Shown here: positions 1 to 9,630 of the stretch, piece after piece
Numbering within the stretch: the stretch's first letter is position 1
Layout: each line of letters begins with the position of its first letter
NCBI GenBank assembly: GCA_900143635.1
Contig: FREY01000004.1
Location: forward strand, 248,001 to 312,000
Length of the DNA stretch: 64,000 bases
Reading direction: 5' to 3'
From: Rhodobacteraceae bacterium Alg231-04
Lineage (GTDB): Bacteria; Pseudomonadota; Alphaproteobacteria; Rhodobacterales; Rhodobacteraceae
The notes under the pieces: model-generated
Database searches by the model: none
The model's input: the letters and a program-made list of their open reading frames with translations, nothing else
What the model was told of the DNA's origin: nothing
Program-made: the position numbers and the translations under genes

Positions 1-1964
1 ATACCGTGCTTCTGCCCTTCGCCCCACAGCACATCCCATAGCGCCCGCTGGCTGGGCAGATCGCAGTAAATCTCATAGCCCAGATCACCGGTATAGCTCA
101 CGCGCTGCACAATGCAGTCGGCCATGCCGACGGTCATCCGGCGCACATCCATGAACTTCATATCTGAAATATCTTGCCGTGTGCAGGCGGCCAGAACCGC
201 GCGCGCCTTGGGGCCGGCGATCTGGAAACCGTTGCGGGTGTCAGAGATATTCTCGACCCGCACGTCGCCCTCGAGGTTCTGGAGGAACCAGCGCATGTGG
301 AAGGCTTGGCTGCCGTAAGAGGCGGTGAGCTGGAATTCCTCCTCGCCAAGGCAGGAGATCGTGAAATCGCCGATGATACGGCCCTTGGGGCTGAGCATCG
401 GGGTGAGCGACAGGCGGCCCTGTTTCGGCACCCGGCCGGCCATGATGCGGTCCAGCCATTTGCGCGCATCCCGTCCGGTGACGGCGTATTTGCCGAAGTT
501 ATGGGTTTCATTGATGCCCACGGCCTCGCGAACTGCCTTTACCTCGCGCGCGGTGGCGTCAAAGGCGTTGGAGCGGCGGAAGCTGGGGGTTTCAAAACGC
601 GGCTCATCGCCTGCCGCGAAATAGTTCACCACTTCCAGCCCGTATTGCTGACCCCAGACCGCGCCCATGCCGTCAAAGATGTCGTACATCGGCGTGGTGC
701 GGAAGGGGCGGGCGGCGGGCAGTTCCTCGTTCGGATAGGCGACGCTGAACCGCTTTTGATAGTTCTCCACCACCTTCGGAAGTGTATAGCCGGGGGTGAT
801 CCATTTTCCAAAGCGCGCCACGTCCATCGCGGTGGTGTCGCGTTCGCACTCGCCTTCAATCATCCACTGCGCCAGCATCAGGCCAACACCGCCGCCTTGG
901 CTGAAGCCAGCCATCACGCCGCAGGCGGACCAATAGTTGCGCACGCCCGGAATGGGCCCGACCAGCGGGTTGCCGTCAGGGGCAAAGGTGAAGGGGCCAT
1001 GGATCACCGATTTGACGCCTGCGACCTCCAGTGCGGGGAAGCGTTTATACGCAAAATCAATGCTTTCCTCGATCTTGTCAAAGTCATCCTGCAACAATTC
1101 GTGACCAAAATCCCATGACGTGCCATCCACCGCCCAGGGCTTACAGGTCTGCTCATAAAAGCCGATGCAAAGCCCGCGGCCTTCCTGGCGCAGATAGCTT
1201 TCGCCGGCCGGGTCCATCACATGCGGATGCTCGCCGCCTGCGTCGATAATCTCGGCGATCATCGGTACTTCTTCGGTCACCAGATACTGGTGCTCCATCG
1301 GGTGCAGCGGCAGGTAGATGCCCGCCATCGCCCCCACTTCGCGCGCCCAGAGCCCGCCTGCATTGACGATATGTTCGGCGTGGATGGTGCCCTTATTGGT
1401 GATGATGTCCCAGGTGCCGTCAGGGCGCTGGTTGGTCTCCTTCACCATGCAATGGGTTTCGATGGTGGCGCCGCCCATGCGCGCCGCCTTGGCATAGGCG
1501 TGGGTCGTTCCAGACGGGTCAAGGTGGCCGTCGAGCGGATCATAAAGCCCGCCGATAATGCCGTCGGTGTTGGTGACCGGCGCGATCTTCTTGATTTCCT
1601 CGGGCGAGACGATTTCCGTCTCCAGCCCCATGAAGCGGTGTTTGGCGCGCTCTGCCACCAGCATGTCGAACCGGTCCTGATTGTCCGCCAGTGTCACCCC
1701 GCCGACGTGGTGCAGCCCGCAGGACATGCCAGTGATCTCCTCCAGCTCCTTATAGAGCTTGATCGTATAGCCCTGCAGCGCGGCCATATTGGTGTCGCCG
1801 TTCAGCGTATGAAAACCGCCCGCCGCGTGCCAGGTCGAGCCCGAGGTCAGCTCCGAGCGTTCCAGTAGCATGACGTCGGACCAGCCCAGCTTGGTCAGGT
1901 GATAAAGAACAGAGCTGCCGACAACGCCGCCGCCGATCACGGCCACTCGGGTGGTGGTTTTCAT
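1..1964 (-). CDS. FAD-dependent dimethylglycine/sarcosine dehydrogenase-like oxidoreductase, 3' end outside the window
   Basis: The first 654 codons are visible; the C-terminus lies beyond base 1. The protein opens with a dinucleotide-binding motif (VAVIGGGVVGSS), followed near residues 38-47 by TSGSTWHAAGG, whose Trp-His is the position of covalent flavin attachment in dimethylglycine and sarcosine dehydrogenases. After the DAO-type domain (to about residue 400) comes a GcvT-like folate-binding region starting with phrases such as RDARKW and GYEIYCD. The family usually has about 810-830 residues and demethylates N-methylglycines, passing the one-carbon unit to tetrahydrofolate. The start is the first ATG before the nucleotide-binding motif. 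The exact substrate cannot be read from the sequence. Confidence 0.88.
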   Translation of the reverse strand, partial: MKTTTRVAVIGGGVVGSSVLYHLTKLGWSDVMLLERSELTSGSTWHAAGGFHTLNGDTNMAALQGYTIKLYKELEEITGMSCGLHHVGGVTLADNQDRFDMLVAERAKHRFMGLETEIVSPEEIKKIAPVTNTDGIIGGLYDPLDGHLDPSGTTHAYAKAARMGGATIETHCMVKETNQRPDGTWDIITNKGTIHAEHIVNAGGLWAREVGAMAGIYLPLHPMEHQYLVTEEVPMIAEIIDAGGEHPHVMDPAGESYLRQEGRGLCIGFYEQTCKPWAVDGTSWDFGHELLQDDFDKIEESIDFAYKRFPALEVAGVKSVIHGPFTFAPDGNPLVGPIPGVRNYWSACGVMAGFSQGGGVGLMLAQWMIEGECERDTTAMDVARFGKWITPGYTLPKVVENYQKRFSVAYPNEELPAARPFRTTPMYDIFDGMGAVWGQQYGLEVVNYFAAGDEPRFETPSFRRSNAFDATAREVKAVREAVGINETHNFGKYAVTGRDARKWLDRIMAGRVPKQGRLSLTPMLSPKGRIIGDFTISCLGEEEFQLTASYGSQAFHMRWFLQNLEGDVRVENISDTRNGFQIAGPKARAVLAACTRQDISDMKFMDVRRMTVGMADCIVQRVSYTGDLGYEIYCDLPSQRALWDVLWGEGQKHG

Positions 1965-2149
1965 GGGGGTGCCTCCCTCGGGATTGGTGTTTGCCCCATA
2001 CTGGACAGTTGTGTGCAGTAGTCCAGTCCAAAAACGTCACGATGTGTCGTTTGAGAGAGGGGAGGGAGAGGCAAATCGCTAAGCACCCGCCGTGGGGCGG
2101 GCGCGTGCCTGCCGATGGCGCGACAGGCGGGTTTTCCAATTGGGCCGTA

Positions 2150-3772
2150 TCAGTCTTCGGTGCGGAACCGGCTGCGCTGCACCACAAATATGGTGATCAG
2201 CGGCGCGACCAGCAGGATCACCGCCACTGTGATCAGCAGCGCGCCGAGCTGGCTGTAATCGGCAGCGGTGGTCACGGCTCCGGTCGCATCGGTGACCTCA
2301 CGCGTGACGACAAATATCTGATTCAGATATTTGGTTCCGAGGCTGGAGGCTGAAAGTGCCAGATTTGTGAAGGCGGCCATCACCGCAAAGAAGGTGGCTT
2401 TCAGGTTTGAGGGTGCGTTGCGGGCAATCCAGGCCAGCATCGGGATCATTGCGACCTGTCCCAGCGGGCTTTCGACGGCTGTGTCCACCAGCGCGATGAA
2501 CCGCGCATCGACCAGCCCATTGGTGGCCGCAGCCGTCCATTCGTGCAGCCCGTAATAGAGTGCGAGGTTGGGCAGACTCAGCACGGCTTCGGCCAATGCA
2601 AGGAAGGTTACGATATAGGCAATGGAACGACTGGCCATCATCGGGCGGAAGATCAACATGCCTGCCAGTGTCAGCAGTGAGGTGATCAAGGACAGCACCG
2701 ACAGGAACTGCTGATCGAACCCCAGCACGTCAATTTCGAACCATGTCGCACCAGCGCCACGCAAAGGGGTGGCGCGATAGACGAATATGATGATGGCGGT
2801 GCCGATCAGGGTGCGGGCCTGCGCCGGGGTCAATGTTGCCATCAGCTGGTGCATCAGGAAGATCACGATGACCATGGAACCAGCAAAGACGATTTCCTGC
2901 GCGAAGGGCACATTGCCCAACCCGGTGGCCAGCGACAGGGCCACAAATGCACCGCCGCCGACAAAATAGAGCCAGTTCACCGTGACCGGATCGCGCGGTA
3001 TATCAAGGCGGCGGGCGATTGCCTCGGGGCTCAGGCCGCGCGCTTGCAGGCGGCGGGTTCGGAACCCGCGCAGGTAACGCGCCGTTGCCACACCAGTCAG
3101 GGAAATCAGCGGAATCATCAGGGCCAGCGCAAAAATACGCGCATAAACCGCGCCTTTTTCGGTCTGCGGCAGCGTCGCGGCGCCCTCAAACAGCGTCACG
3201 TTCAAGGCGGCCCCGGCGCTGAAACCGGCAATCAATACGATACGGCCCAGCGTCTGCATCGTGGTGTGCATGGCGCGGGTGGTTTCTTCCGCCAGGGGCT
3301 GGCCTGCGTCATCCAAATGCGGCACCGCCTCGACCGACATGGCATCGGCGACCACGTCCTGCAGCACGTAACCACAAGGGGCGAGCAGCGCAGAGAACAC
3401 ATACCAGGCGCTGGCTGGCATTACTGTTGCCATTGTCTCGGGCATGGAAACCAGCGCAAAGAGGATGAAATAGCTGGCCCCCATCAGGGTCGCCCCCAGC
3501 ACCAGCAGAAGCGCCTTCCAACGCCACAGAATATCAACCAGATGCCCCAATGGCATTTTCAGCGCCCAGGGCAGCCCGACCCAAAAACCAAGCCCGGCCA
3601 GGAACACTGCTGACAGGTCCAGGTATTCCTTTACAAAGAACGACCCCGCAACTGAGGTCAGCCCCTGCAGACCGTAAGCAAAGTAAATCAGCAGGGGCGG
3701 CAGGTAGGACCAGCGCCACTGGCGGAACAGATCAATGATGACCCGGTCGAACCAGCGCGCTGCTGCCGTCAT
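2150..3772 (-). CDS. MFS transporter of the BT1 (folate/biopterin transporter)-like group
   Basis: This is a 540-residue integral membrane protein with about 12 hydrophobic segments. The N-terminal block YLPPLLIYFAYGLQGL followed by KEYLDLS and GLPWALK resembles the start of BT1/folate-biopterin family members of the major facilitator superfamily. The ATG overlaps the TGA of the upstream CorC-like gene by four bases, so the two are probably translationally coupled. The charged C-terminus (QRSRFRTED) lies after the last membrane span. The substrate is unknown; folate or pteridine transport is only suggested by family resemblance. Confidence 0.75.
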   Translation of the reverse strand: MTAAARWFDRVIIDLFRQWRWSYLPPLLIYFAYGLQGLTSVAGSFFVKEYLDLSAVFLAGLGFWVGLPWALKMPLGHLVDILWRWKALLLVLGATLMGASYFILFALVSMPETMATVMPASAWYVFSALLAPCGYVLQDVVADAMSVEAVPHLDDAGQPLAEETTRAMHTTMQTLGRIVLIAGFSAGAALNVTLFEGAATLPQTEKGAVYARIFALALMIPLISLTGVATARYLRGFRTRRLQARGLSPEAIARRLDIPRDPVTVNWLYFVGGGAFVALSLATGLGNVPFAQEIVFAGSMVIVIFLMHQLMATLTPAQARTLIGTAIIIFVYRATPLRGAGATWFEIDVLGFDQQFLSVLSLITSLLTLAGMLIFRPMMASRSIAYIVTFLALAEAVLSLPNLALYYGLHEWTAAATNGLVDARFIALVDTAVESPLGQVAMIPMLAWIARNAPSNLKATFFAVMAAFTNLALSASSLGTKYLNQIFVVTREVTDATGAVTTAADYSQLGALLITVAVILLVAPLITIFVVQRSRFRTED

Positions 3773-5079
3773 GACAGGGGCCGGATTTTCAGTTCTGTCA
3801 CCCGGTTGCCTTCGCGCTGTGTGACCTCAAAGCGGAACCCGTGAAAGGAGAAAACCTGCCCGGTGACCGGGATCATCTGCGCCTCGTGAATGACCAGACC
3901 GGCGACGGTATTGGCCTCTTCATCCGGCAGGTTCCAGTCAGTCGCGCGGTTGAGGTCGCGGATCGTCATGCCGCCATCAATGAGATAGTTGCCGTCGGCC
4001 ATGCGCTCGACTGTGGGTTCGTCTTCGACGTCGAATTCATCGGTGATCTCACCGACGATCTCCTCCAGAATGTCCTCTAGCGTGATCAGGCCTTGCAGGG
4101 ATCCGTATTCATCCACCACCAGCGCAAAGTGACCACGCATTTTCAGAAACTGGCGCATCTGTTCGTCCAGCGTGGTGGTTTCGGGAATGAAATAAGGATC
4201 GTTGGCGACTTTGGTCACGTCGAAGGATTTGACCAGATCGGTGTCGCCCTCAGCGCCGCCGGCCACGGCATAGACGGTGCGGAACAGATCCTTGGCATGG
4301 ATGACGCCAATGATATTCTCTTGCTCATCGCGGTAGACGGGCAGGCGGGTGTGCGGGCTTTCCAGACATTGCTGCAGAATATCCGCCGGATCGTCATCGG
4401 CGTTGATCATCATGATGCTGGAGCGGTGCAGCATGATTTCCTCGACCGTGCGTTCGGCCAGATCAAGGGCGCCCAGAATACGGTCGCGGTCTTCTTTCTC
4501 CACCACCCCTTCGGAGTGGCCCAGATGCAGCGCACCGGCAATTTCCTCGCGCACGGCCATGATCTGGCTGTCGGGGTCGATCTGCACGCCAAACAGACGC
4601 AGCACGCCGCGCACCAGCAGGCGCACCGCGCCCACGATCGGCGCCAGAACCGTCACCAGAAAGCTGATGATCGGCGCCACCGCAGAGGCAGCTTTTTCGG
4701 AGTTTGAGATGGCATAGGTCTTGGGCAGAACCTCGGCAAAGATCAGCACCAGAAGGGTCATCACCAATGTCGCCATGGCGACGCCGCTTTCGCCAAAGGC
4801 GCGGGTGAACAACGCCGTCGCCAAGGAGGTGGCAAGGATATTGACGAGGTTGTTGCCCAAGAGAACCGAACCGATCAGCCGTTCGCTGTCTTCGGTGACG
4901 GCCAATGCGCGCTGCGCACCGCGCGATCCCTTGTCGGCCTGGCTGCGCAATTTGCCGCGCGAGGCAGCCGTCAGCGCGGTCTCTGAGCCCGAGAAGAAGG
5001 CCGAGAGAACCAGAAGAAAGCCGATAGCCGCCGCTGTCATCCAGAAGGCACTGTCGAAGGCAGTTGTGGTGGTTTCCAT
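3769..5079 (-). CDS. HlyC/CorC family (CNNM) protein with DUF21, CBS pair and CorC_HlyC domains
   Basis: The 436 residues hold a membrane DUF21 domain (about residues 10-200, with FSGSETALTAAS near the start), a pair of CBS domains (about 215-335, including HTRLPVYRDEQENIIGVIHAKDL) and a C-terminal CorC_HlyC domain (about 350-435). Members are linked to magnesium/cobalt efflux or resistance, and the haemolysin name is historical. The length is normal for the family. The gene lies upstream of and overlaps the BT1-like transporter by four bases. Whether it transports an ion or regulates another transporter cannot be told here. Confidence 0.9.
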   Translation of the reverse strand: METTTTAFDSAFWMTAAAIGFLLVLSAFFSGSETALTAASRGKLRSQADKGSRGAQRALAVTEDSERLIGSVLLGNNLVNILATSLATALFTRAFGESGVAMATLVMTLLVLIFAEVLPKTYAISNSEKAASAVAPIISFLVTVLAPIVGAVRLLVRGVLRLFGVQIDPDSQIMAVREEIAGALHLGHSEGVVEKEDRDRILGALDLAERTVEEIMLHRSSIMMINADDDPADILQQCLESPHTRLPVYRDEQENIIGVIHAKDLFRTVYAVAGGAEGDTDLVKSFDVTKVANDPYFIPETTTLDEQMRQFLKMRGHFALVVDEYGSLQGLITLEDILEEIVGEITDEFDVEDEPTVERMADGNYLIDGGMTIRDLNRATDWNLPDEEANTVAGLVIHEAQMIPVTGQVFSFHGFRFEVTQREGNRVTELKIRPLS

Positions 5080-5143
5080 TTCGGGTCCGGTTTTGTCAGT
5101 AATCAGGACAAGTTATGTGGTGCCGCAGGGCGGTATTCAAGAG

Positions 5144-6088
5144 TCAGCCTTTATCGTGGGCAAGAGGGTGGTGTTCCAACACCAATTCCTTCAGCCGTTC
5201 GTCCAGCACATGGGTGTAAATCTCGGTTGTGGCGATATCGGCATGGCCCAGCAATGTCTGAATGGCGCGCAGATCGGCGCCGTTGGCCAAGAGATGCGTG
5301 GCAAAGGCATGGCGCAGGGTGTGGGGGGTGACTTTGGTTGGGTCAACCCCGCCCTCTACCGCCAGTTCCTTGATCAGCAGATAAAACCGGTTGCGGGTCA
5401 GATGGCCCAGCTTGCCATGGGAGGGAAACAGGAATTTTGATGGCGGCGTTTTGGTGCGGATCTCACGCTCGGCGTCTTTTTCGTCGCGCTCTTCCAGCCA
5501 TTCGGTCAGCGCCACACGGGCCGGGGGCGACAGCGGCACCATCCGCTCCTTGCCGCCCTTGCCAAGGATCAAAAGCATCCGCGGATCGCCGCGGGCGGCG
5601 GATACAGGCAGGGTGACCAATTCACTGACCCGCATGCCGGTGGCATAGAGGATCTCCATCAGGCAGGTGTTGCGCAGCCGGTCAGACTCTGTGCGCCCAA
5701 CGCGGCGCGCCGCTTGCAGCAGACGTTCGACTTCAAAAACTTCCACTGTCTTGGGCAGTTTCTTATCGCGACCGGGCCCTTTTATCTGAATCGCCGGGTT
5801 GTCCTTGCGCCAGCTTTCTTCAAAGGCAAACCGGTAGATCTGCTTGATCGCCGACAGTCTGCGGGCGCGGGTGGATTTGGCCAGCCCTTCGGCCTCGCAG
5901 GCGATCAGGTAGTTTTCGACATCCTCGCGGCTGGCCTTGGCGAAATCGCGGTGATGGCGGATCAGCCAGGCGGAAAAATCCATCAGGTCGCGCCCATAGG
6001 CCAGAAGCGTGTTGTTTGCGGCGCCCAATTCGGCTGCCTGCGCGTCCAGAAAAGCAGAGATCCATCCATCCTGATGTCCGGGGGCCAT
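5144..6088 (-). CDS. xerD: Tyrosine recombinase XerD
   Basis: The protein has 314 residues with the N-terminal SAM-like domain (about 8-95) and a tyrosine-recombinase catalytic domain. The catalytic set is visible: Arg153 in GMRVSEL, Lys177 in GKGGKER, His256 and Arg259 in HTLRH, His282 in LLGHADI and the nucleophile Tyr291 in IYTHV. XerD with XerC resolves chromosome dimers at dif. Its start is one base after the stop of the upstream secreted-protein gene, so it is part of that transcript. The housekeeping context and full length argue against a mobile-element integrase. Confidence 0.93.
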   Translation of the reverse strand: MAPGHQDGWISAFLDAQAAELGAANNTLLAYGRDLMDFSAWLIRHHRDFAKASREDVENYLIACEAEGLAKSTRARRLSAIKQIYRFAFEESWRKDNPAIQIKGPGRDKKLPKTVEVFEVERLLQAARRVGRTESDRLRNTCLMEILYATGMRVSELVTLPVSAARGDPRMLLILGKGGKERMVPLSPPARVALTEWLEERDEKDAEREIRTKTPPSKFLFPSHGKLGHLTRNRFYLLIKELAVEGGVDPTKVTPHTLRHAFATHLLANGADLRAIQTLLGHADIATTEIYTHVLDERLKELVLEHHPLAHDKG

Positions 6089-6089
6089 G

Positions 6090-7625
6090 TCAGCTGTTCC
6101 CCAGTATCATCAATTGCAGAGCGGCGCGGCGGGCAGTGTCTTCCAAACCAACAGCGCGCAATGTGGCCAATGCGCCTGTCAGGCTGGCATGATTGCCGGT
6201 GGCGCCGCTGTCAAAGAGGATCATGCTGCGCAAGATGGTTTCGCCCAGCTGACCGCGGTCCAGATGGCGCTGCAGATCGGTGGGAACCTTTGTCTCTGGG
6301 TTAAACCCGGCGCTGATGGCACGCGCACGCGCCGAGGGGGGTGATGCGCGGCCCGGATCGCCCATGGCCAGCGCGGCAAGAAAGGTGTTCGTGCGCGAAT
6401 TTCCGGGCGCGGTGGCTGCCACGGTTTCATAGTCGGGGGACAGCAGTTGAATACGCCAAGCCAGCGTCGCGGCCTGACCTTCAAGCGCAATATTGCCCAG
6501 CTCTGCAGCAAACAGCTCTGCAAAAGCCACCTCCAGCCCCGCTTCCTGCATCGCAGCCCAGGCCGGCGGCAATGTGGCGGCAACCTGTTCTGATTCACCA
6601 GAGTTCAGAGCCTTTTCGAAGTCTTGCAAGGCATCCACCCGGTCCCAGATCCCGCCCGAGGCAGAGGGCTGGCGCTGGCTATAGAGGCCCAGCAGGTGAT
6701 TGGGGTTCAGCGCGCCCGCCCGCGTCAGCCGTTCTGCGGCCTCCAGCTGTGCTTTCCAACCGGCGAGATCGCGCAGATCAGCCGCCGCAAAGGCGCGGGG
6801 CAGGGGCGGTGTCGGCATTGGCTCGCCAATCGATTCAAACAGCCGAAATTCGAGCGGGCTGGGCGATTGAGGGTGCGGCAGCGGCGGGGCAAGCTCTGCC
6901 ATTTCCGGGCTGAGGTAGCGGTCCAACAAGGCGTAATCGGCCGTCGAAAGCAGCCCCAGAGTCGCGGCCGTGTCCGCCAGCAGCGCCGCCGTCGGCCAGT
7001 CGCCGCGCTGAAGGGCGCAGAATACACGGGCGGTGTATTGGGGGGACAGTTGCGGCCGTGCCGTCAGCGCCGCGCAGGAGCGGTCTTCGTCTCCGGTGAG
7101 CAGCGTGGCATCAAACCAGCGCGCAAATCGCGCCGAAGTATCGGTGGGTCCGGCCTGCTGGGCCAACGCCTGGGCCGGATCCGGTGCGCCCAGATCCATC
7201 AGCCGGTCCAGCCGCGCCAGAATAATGCTTTCTTCTGAACCTGATCCGCTGGGCGGCCGCGTTTCAGCGAGAAGCAGTGTGAACAGCAACGCCTGCATTG
7301 CCGGATGGCCCCGCACCGGCACCTCTGCGATCAGCCGGGTCAATGTTTCGGCCTGACTGCCTTTCCACAGATCCACCGGCAGCCCGGTGGCGGATGGCCC
7401 AACCAGACCGATTGGCGGCATTAGCGCTTCTAGTGGGGCAACGCTGATCTCGGGCGAAAGGGCTGTCACCGCGACAGGCGGTTCAAGCAGAACGGTGCCC
7501 GGCATTCGGCTTGGCGGTGCTGCAGTGGACAGCCAGTTGATCGCGGACAGCGGCACGCTTTCCTGCGCTGCAAGCGGCAGCGCAAGACCCGTCACAAGAC
7601 CCGCGAGCAAGAGCCTAGTCTGCAT
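6090..7625 (-). CDS. Secreted alanine- and leucine-rich protein of unknown function
   Basis: I do not recognise a characterised family. The 511-residue protein begins with a signal peptide (MQTRLLLAGLVTGLALPLAAQE) and the rest is helical, alanine/leucine-rich and without further membrane spans, which looks like a TPR- or SEL1-like repeat scaffold in the periplasm. It sits between a 49-residue membrane protein, whose frame it overlaps by 11 bases, and xerD, which starts one base after its stop. The arrangement implies translational coupling of three genes. Function is unknown. Confidence 0.75.
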   Translation of the reverse strand: MQTRLLLAGLVTGLALPLAAQESVPLSAINWLSTAAPPSRMPGTVLLEPPVAVTALSPEISVAPLEALMPPIGLVGPSATGLPVDLWKGSQAETLTRLIAEVPVRGHPAMQALLFTLLLAETRPPSGSGSEESIILARLDRLMDLGAPDPAQALAQQAGPTDTSARFARWFDATLLTGDEDRSCAALTARPQLSPQYTARVFCALQRGDWPTAALLADTAATLGLLSTADYALLDRYLSPEMAELAPPLPHPQSPSPLEFRLFESIGEPMPTPPLPRAFAAADLRDLAGWKAQLEAAERLTRAGALNPNHLLGLYSQRQPSASGGIWDRVDALQDFEKALNSGESEQVAATLPPAWAAMQEAGLEVAFAELFAAELGNIALEGQAATLAWRIQLLSPDYETVAATAPGNSRTNTFLAALAMGDPGRASPPSARARAISAGFNPETKVPTDLQRHLDRGQLGETILRSMILFDSGATGNHASLTGALATLRAVGLEDTARRAALQLMILGNS

Positions 7626-7764
7626 TCAGCACCACTGGCAGGCGTGTTTCTTCTGCCGGAGAGGAAAAATCAGCGCCGAAAAACTCACCCAGGTACGCAT
7701 AGGCAATCAGCCCAATTGCGCCAAGAATAAGTAGATAAATCAAATATTTGATCAGTCGCCCCAT
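7615..7764 (-). CDS. Small single-span membrane protein (49 residues)
   Basis: This short frame starts with ATG at 7764. It encodes a basic N-terminus (MGRLIKY), one strongly hydrophobic helix (about residues 7-24) and an acidic tail ending VVLNAD. Its last 11 bases overlap the start of the 511-residue secreted protein in another frame, a pattern typical of coupled translation. The reading frame has clear protein character rather than random composition. I know no function. A role in anchoring or regulating the downstream secreted protein is inference from context only. Confidence 0.65.
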   Translation of the reverse strand: MGRLIKYLIYLLILGAIGLIAYAYLGEFFGADFSSPAEETRLPVVLNAD

Positions 7765-7846
7765 ATGTTCCTCACTGCCCGTGTGAATGCTCTTTTGAAG
7801 AAGTTATATATTCCCTTTTCGTCAATATCACGTCATTGACTGAAGT

Positions 7847-8437
7847 ATGAGCGAAAATGAGCAAAAAACCGGCACCTGCACAGTGGTGCCGCAGCCAGGA
7901 CGGCTGAAAAAGACAGTTGTGATGGTGGGGATGATGGGCGCAGGCAAGACGGCGGTTGGCCGCGCGTTGGCGGCCCGGCTCGACGCGCCATTTCTGGACA
8001 GCGACCATGAGATCGAAGCCGCGGCCAACATGTCGATCCCTGAGATATTCGAACGCGACGGCGAACCGTTTTTCCGTGCCAAGGAAACACAGGTGATCAC
8101 CCGCCTGCTGGAAGACGAACGCGGTGTGCTGTCGACCGGTGGCGGTGCGTTTCTGTCTGCCGAAAACCGCGAGATCATCAATGAGAAGGGCGTGGCCGTC
8201 TGGCTGCGCGCTGATCTTGAGGTCCTGTGGAACCGGGTCAAGCACAAGGACACCCGCCCGTTGCTGCGCACGCCCGATCCACGCGCGACCCTCTCCGGGC
8301 TATATGAGGCGCGGGTACCGTTCTATTCGCAGGCCGATGTCATCGTCGACTCCGACGGGCTGGTGTCGATCGACGGAATGGTCGATCGGGTCGTGGAGGC
8401 GCTGCGCGCCCGTCCCGATGTATTGGAATTCAACTAA
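7847..8437 (+). CDS. aroK: Shikimate kinase
   Basis: The 196-residue protein phosphorylates shikimate at the 3-hydroxyl with ATP, the fifth step of the chorismate pathway. The Walker A motif GMMGAGKT is at residues 28-35. The shikimate-binding Asp lies in LDSDHEIE and the GTGGGAFL-like segment (STGGGAFL) follows. An extension of about 20 residues precedes the kinase core, which is common in alphaproteobacteria. aroB follows 17 bases downstream, so the two form an operon. Confidence 0.95.
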   Translation: MSENEQKTGTCTVVPQPGRLKKTVVMVGMMGAGKTAVGRALAARLDAPFLDSDHEIEAAANMSIPEIFERDGEPFFRAKETQVITRLLEDERGVLSTGGGAFLSAENREIINEKGVAVWLRADLEVLWNRVKHKDTRPLLRTPDPRATLSGLYEARVPFYSQADVIVDSDGLVSIDGMVDRVVEALRARPDVLEFN

Positions 8438-8454
8438 AACCGGATCCTCACACG

Positions 8455-9567
8455 ATGGAAAAGACTGTTCACGTACCGCTCGACGGCCGCGCCTATGATG
8501 TTGTTGTCGGCCCCGGCCTTCTGGCCCAGGCAGGCACGCGGATCGCACCGCTTTTGCGCCGCCGTAAAGTGGCTGTGGTAACCGATGAAAACGTTTCGGC
8601 GCTGCATCTGGAAACGCTGCGTGCGGGTCTTGCCTCAGCCGGTATCGAAATGGAGGCGTTGGCGCTGCCGCCGGGGGAAAGCACCAAGCGCTGGCCGCAG
8701 TTTGAACGCACCGTCGAATGGCTGCTGGAGCAGAAGGTCGAGCGTAATGATGTCGTCATCGCCTTTGGTGGTGGTGTGATCGGAGATCTGGTCGGCTTTG
8801 CCGCCGCCGTGTTGCGGCGCGGGGTGCGCTTTGTGCAGATCCCCACATCGCTGCTGGCGCAGGTCGACAGCTCGGTCGGGGGTAAGACAGGGATCAATGC
8901 GCCGCAGGGCAAGAACCTGATCGGCGCCTTTCACCAGCCCGCGCTGGTGCTGGCCGATACCGAAGTTCTGGGCACGCTGACCGCGCGCGATTTCCTTGCC
9001 GGTTACGGCGAGGTGGTGAAATACGGCCTGCTGGGCGATTCTGACTTCTTTGACTGGCTCGAAACCAACGGTCCTGCTCTGGCTGCGGGCGATATGGCCA
9101 CACGGGTCGAGGCGGTCGCGCATTCGGTGCAGATGAAAGCCGACATCGTGGTGCGCGATGAGACCGAACAGGGCGACCGCGCGCTGTTGAACCTGGGCCA
9201 TACCTTCTGCCATGCGCTGGAGGCGGCCACGGGCTATTCCGACCGCTTGTTCCACGGTGAAGGCGTCGCCATTGGCTGCGCACTGGCGTTTGAACTCTCC
9301 TCCCGTCTGGGCCTGTGTTCGCAGGAGGATCCCAGCCGGGTGCGCGCCCATATCAAGGCCATGGGCATGAAAACGGATCTGGCCGATATTCCCGGTGATT
9401 TGCCGTCTGCCGAAGCTCTGGTCGAACTGATGGGGCAGGACAAGAAAGTGGTGGATGGCCAGCTGCGTTTCATCCTGGCACGAGGTATCGGCGAGGCCTT
9501 TGTGACGGCAGATGTCCCCAAAGAGGCTGTGCTTGGCGTTCTGAAAGACGCGCTGGCCGCCCGCTAA
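8455..9567 (+). CDS. aroB: 3-dehydroquinate synthase
   Basis: The 370-residue enzyme converts DAHP to 3-dehydroquinate using NAD and a divalent metal. The NAD-binding segment FGGGVIGDLVGFAAA and the metal-ligand region (LNLGHTFCHALE and LFHGEGVAIG) are both present, along with the conserved IPTSLLAQVDSSVGGKTGIN block. Length and order are canonical. It follows aroK directly in an aroKB operon. Confidence 0.96.
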   Translation: MEKTVHVPLDGRAYDVVVGPGLLAQAGTRIAPLLRRRKVAVVTDENVSALHLETLRAGLASAGIEMEALALPPGESTKRWPQFERTVEWLLEQKVERNDVVIAFGGGVIGDLVGFAAAVLRRGVRFVQIPTSLLAQVDSSVGGKTGINAPQGKNLIGAFHQPALVLADTEVLGTLTARDFLAGYGEVVKYGLLGDSDFFDWLETNGPALAAGDMATRVEAVAHSVQMKADIVVRDETEQGDRALLNLGHTFCHALEAATGYSDRLFHGEGVAIGCALAFELSSRLGLCSQEDPSRVRAHIKAMGMKTDLADIPGDLPSAEALVELMGQDKKVVDGQLRFILARGIGEAFVTADVPKEAVLGVLKDALAAR

Positions 9568-9630
9568 ACCGGGCTGGAGTTGGGGCCGGGGGTGGTGCAC
9601 CGGAGGGTGAGTGGCAGGTCGATGTGTCTG

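Noticed and set aside
2849-3613. 254-codon open frame antisense to the MFS transporter
   Set aside because: It is rich in His, Gln and Arg with no membrane or family signal, and lies wholly within a well-supported membrane protein gene.
5144-6088. Possibility that the tyrosine recombinase is a phage or island integrase
   Set aside because: Full XerD features, coupling to housekeeping-style neighbours, no attachment-site duplication and no mobile genes nearby.
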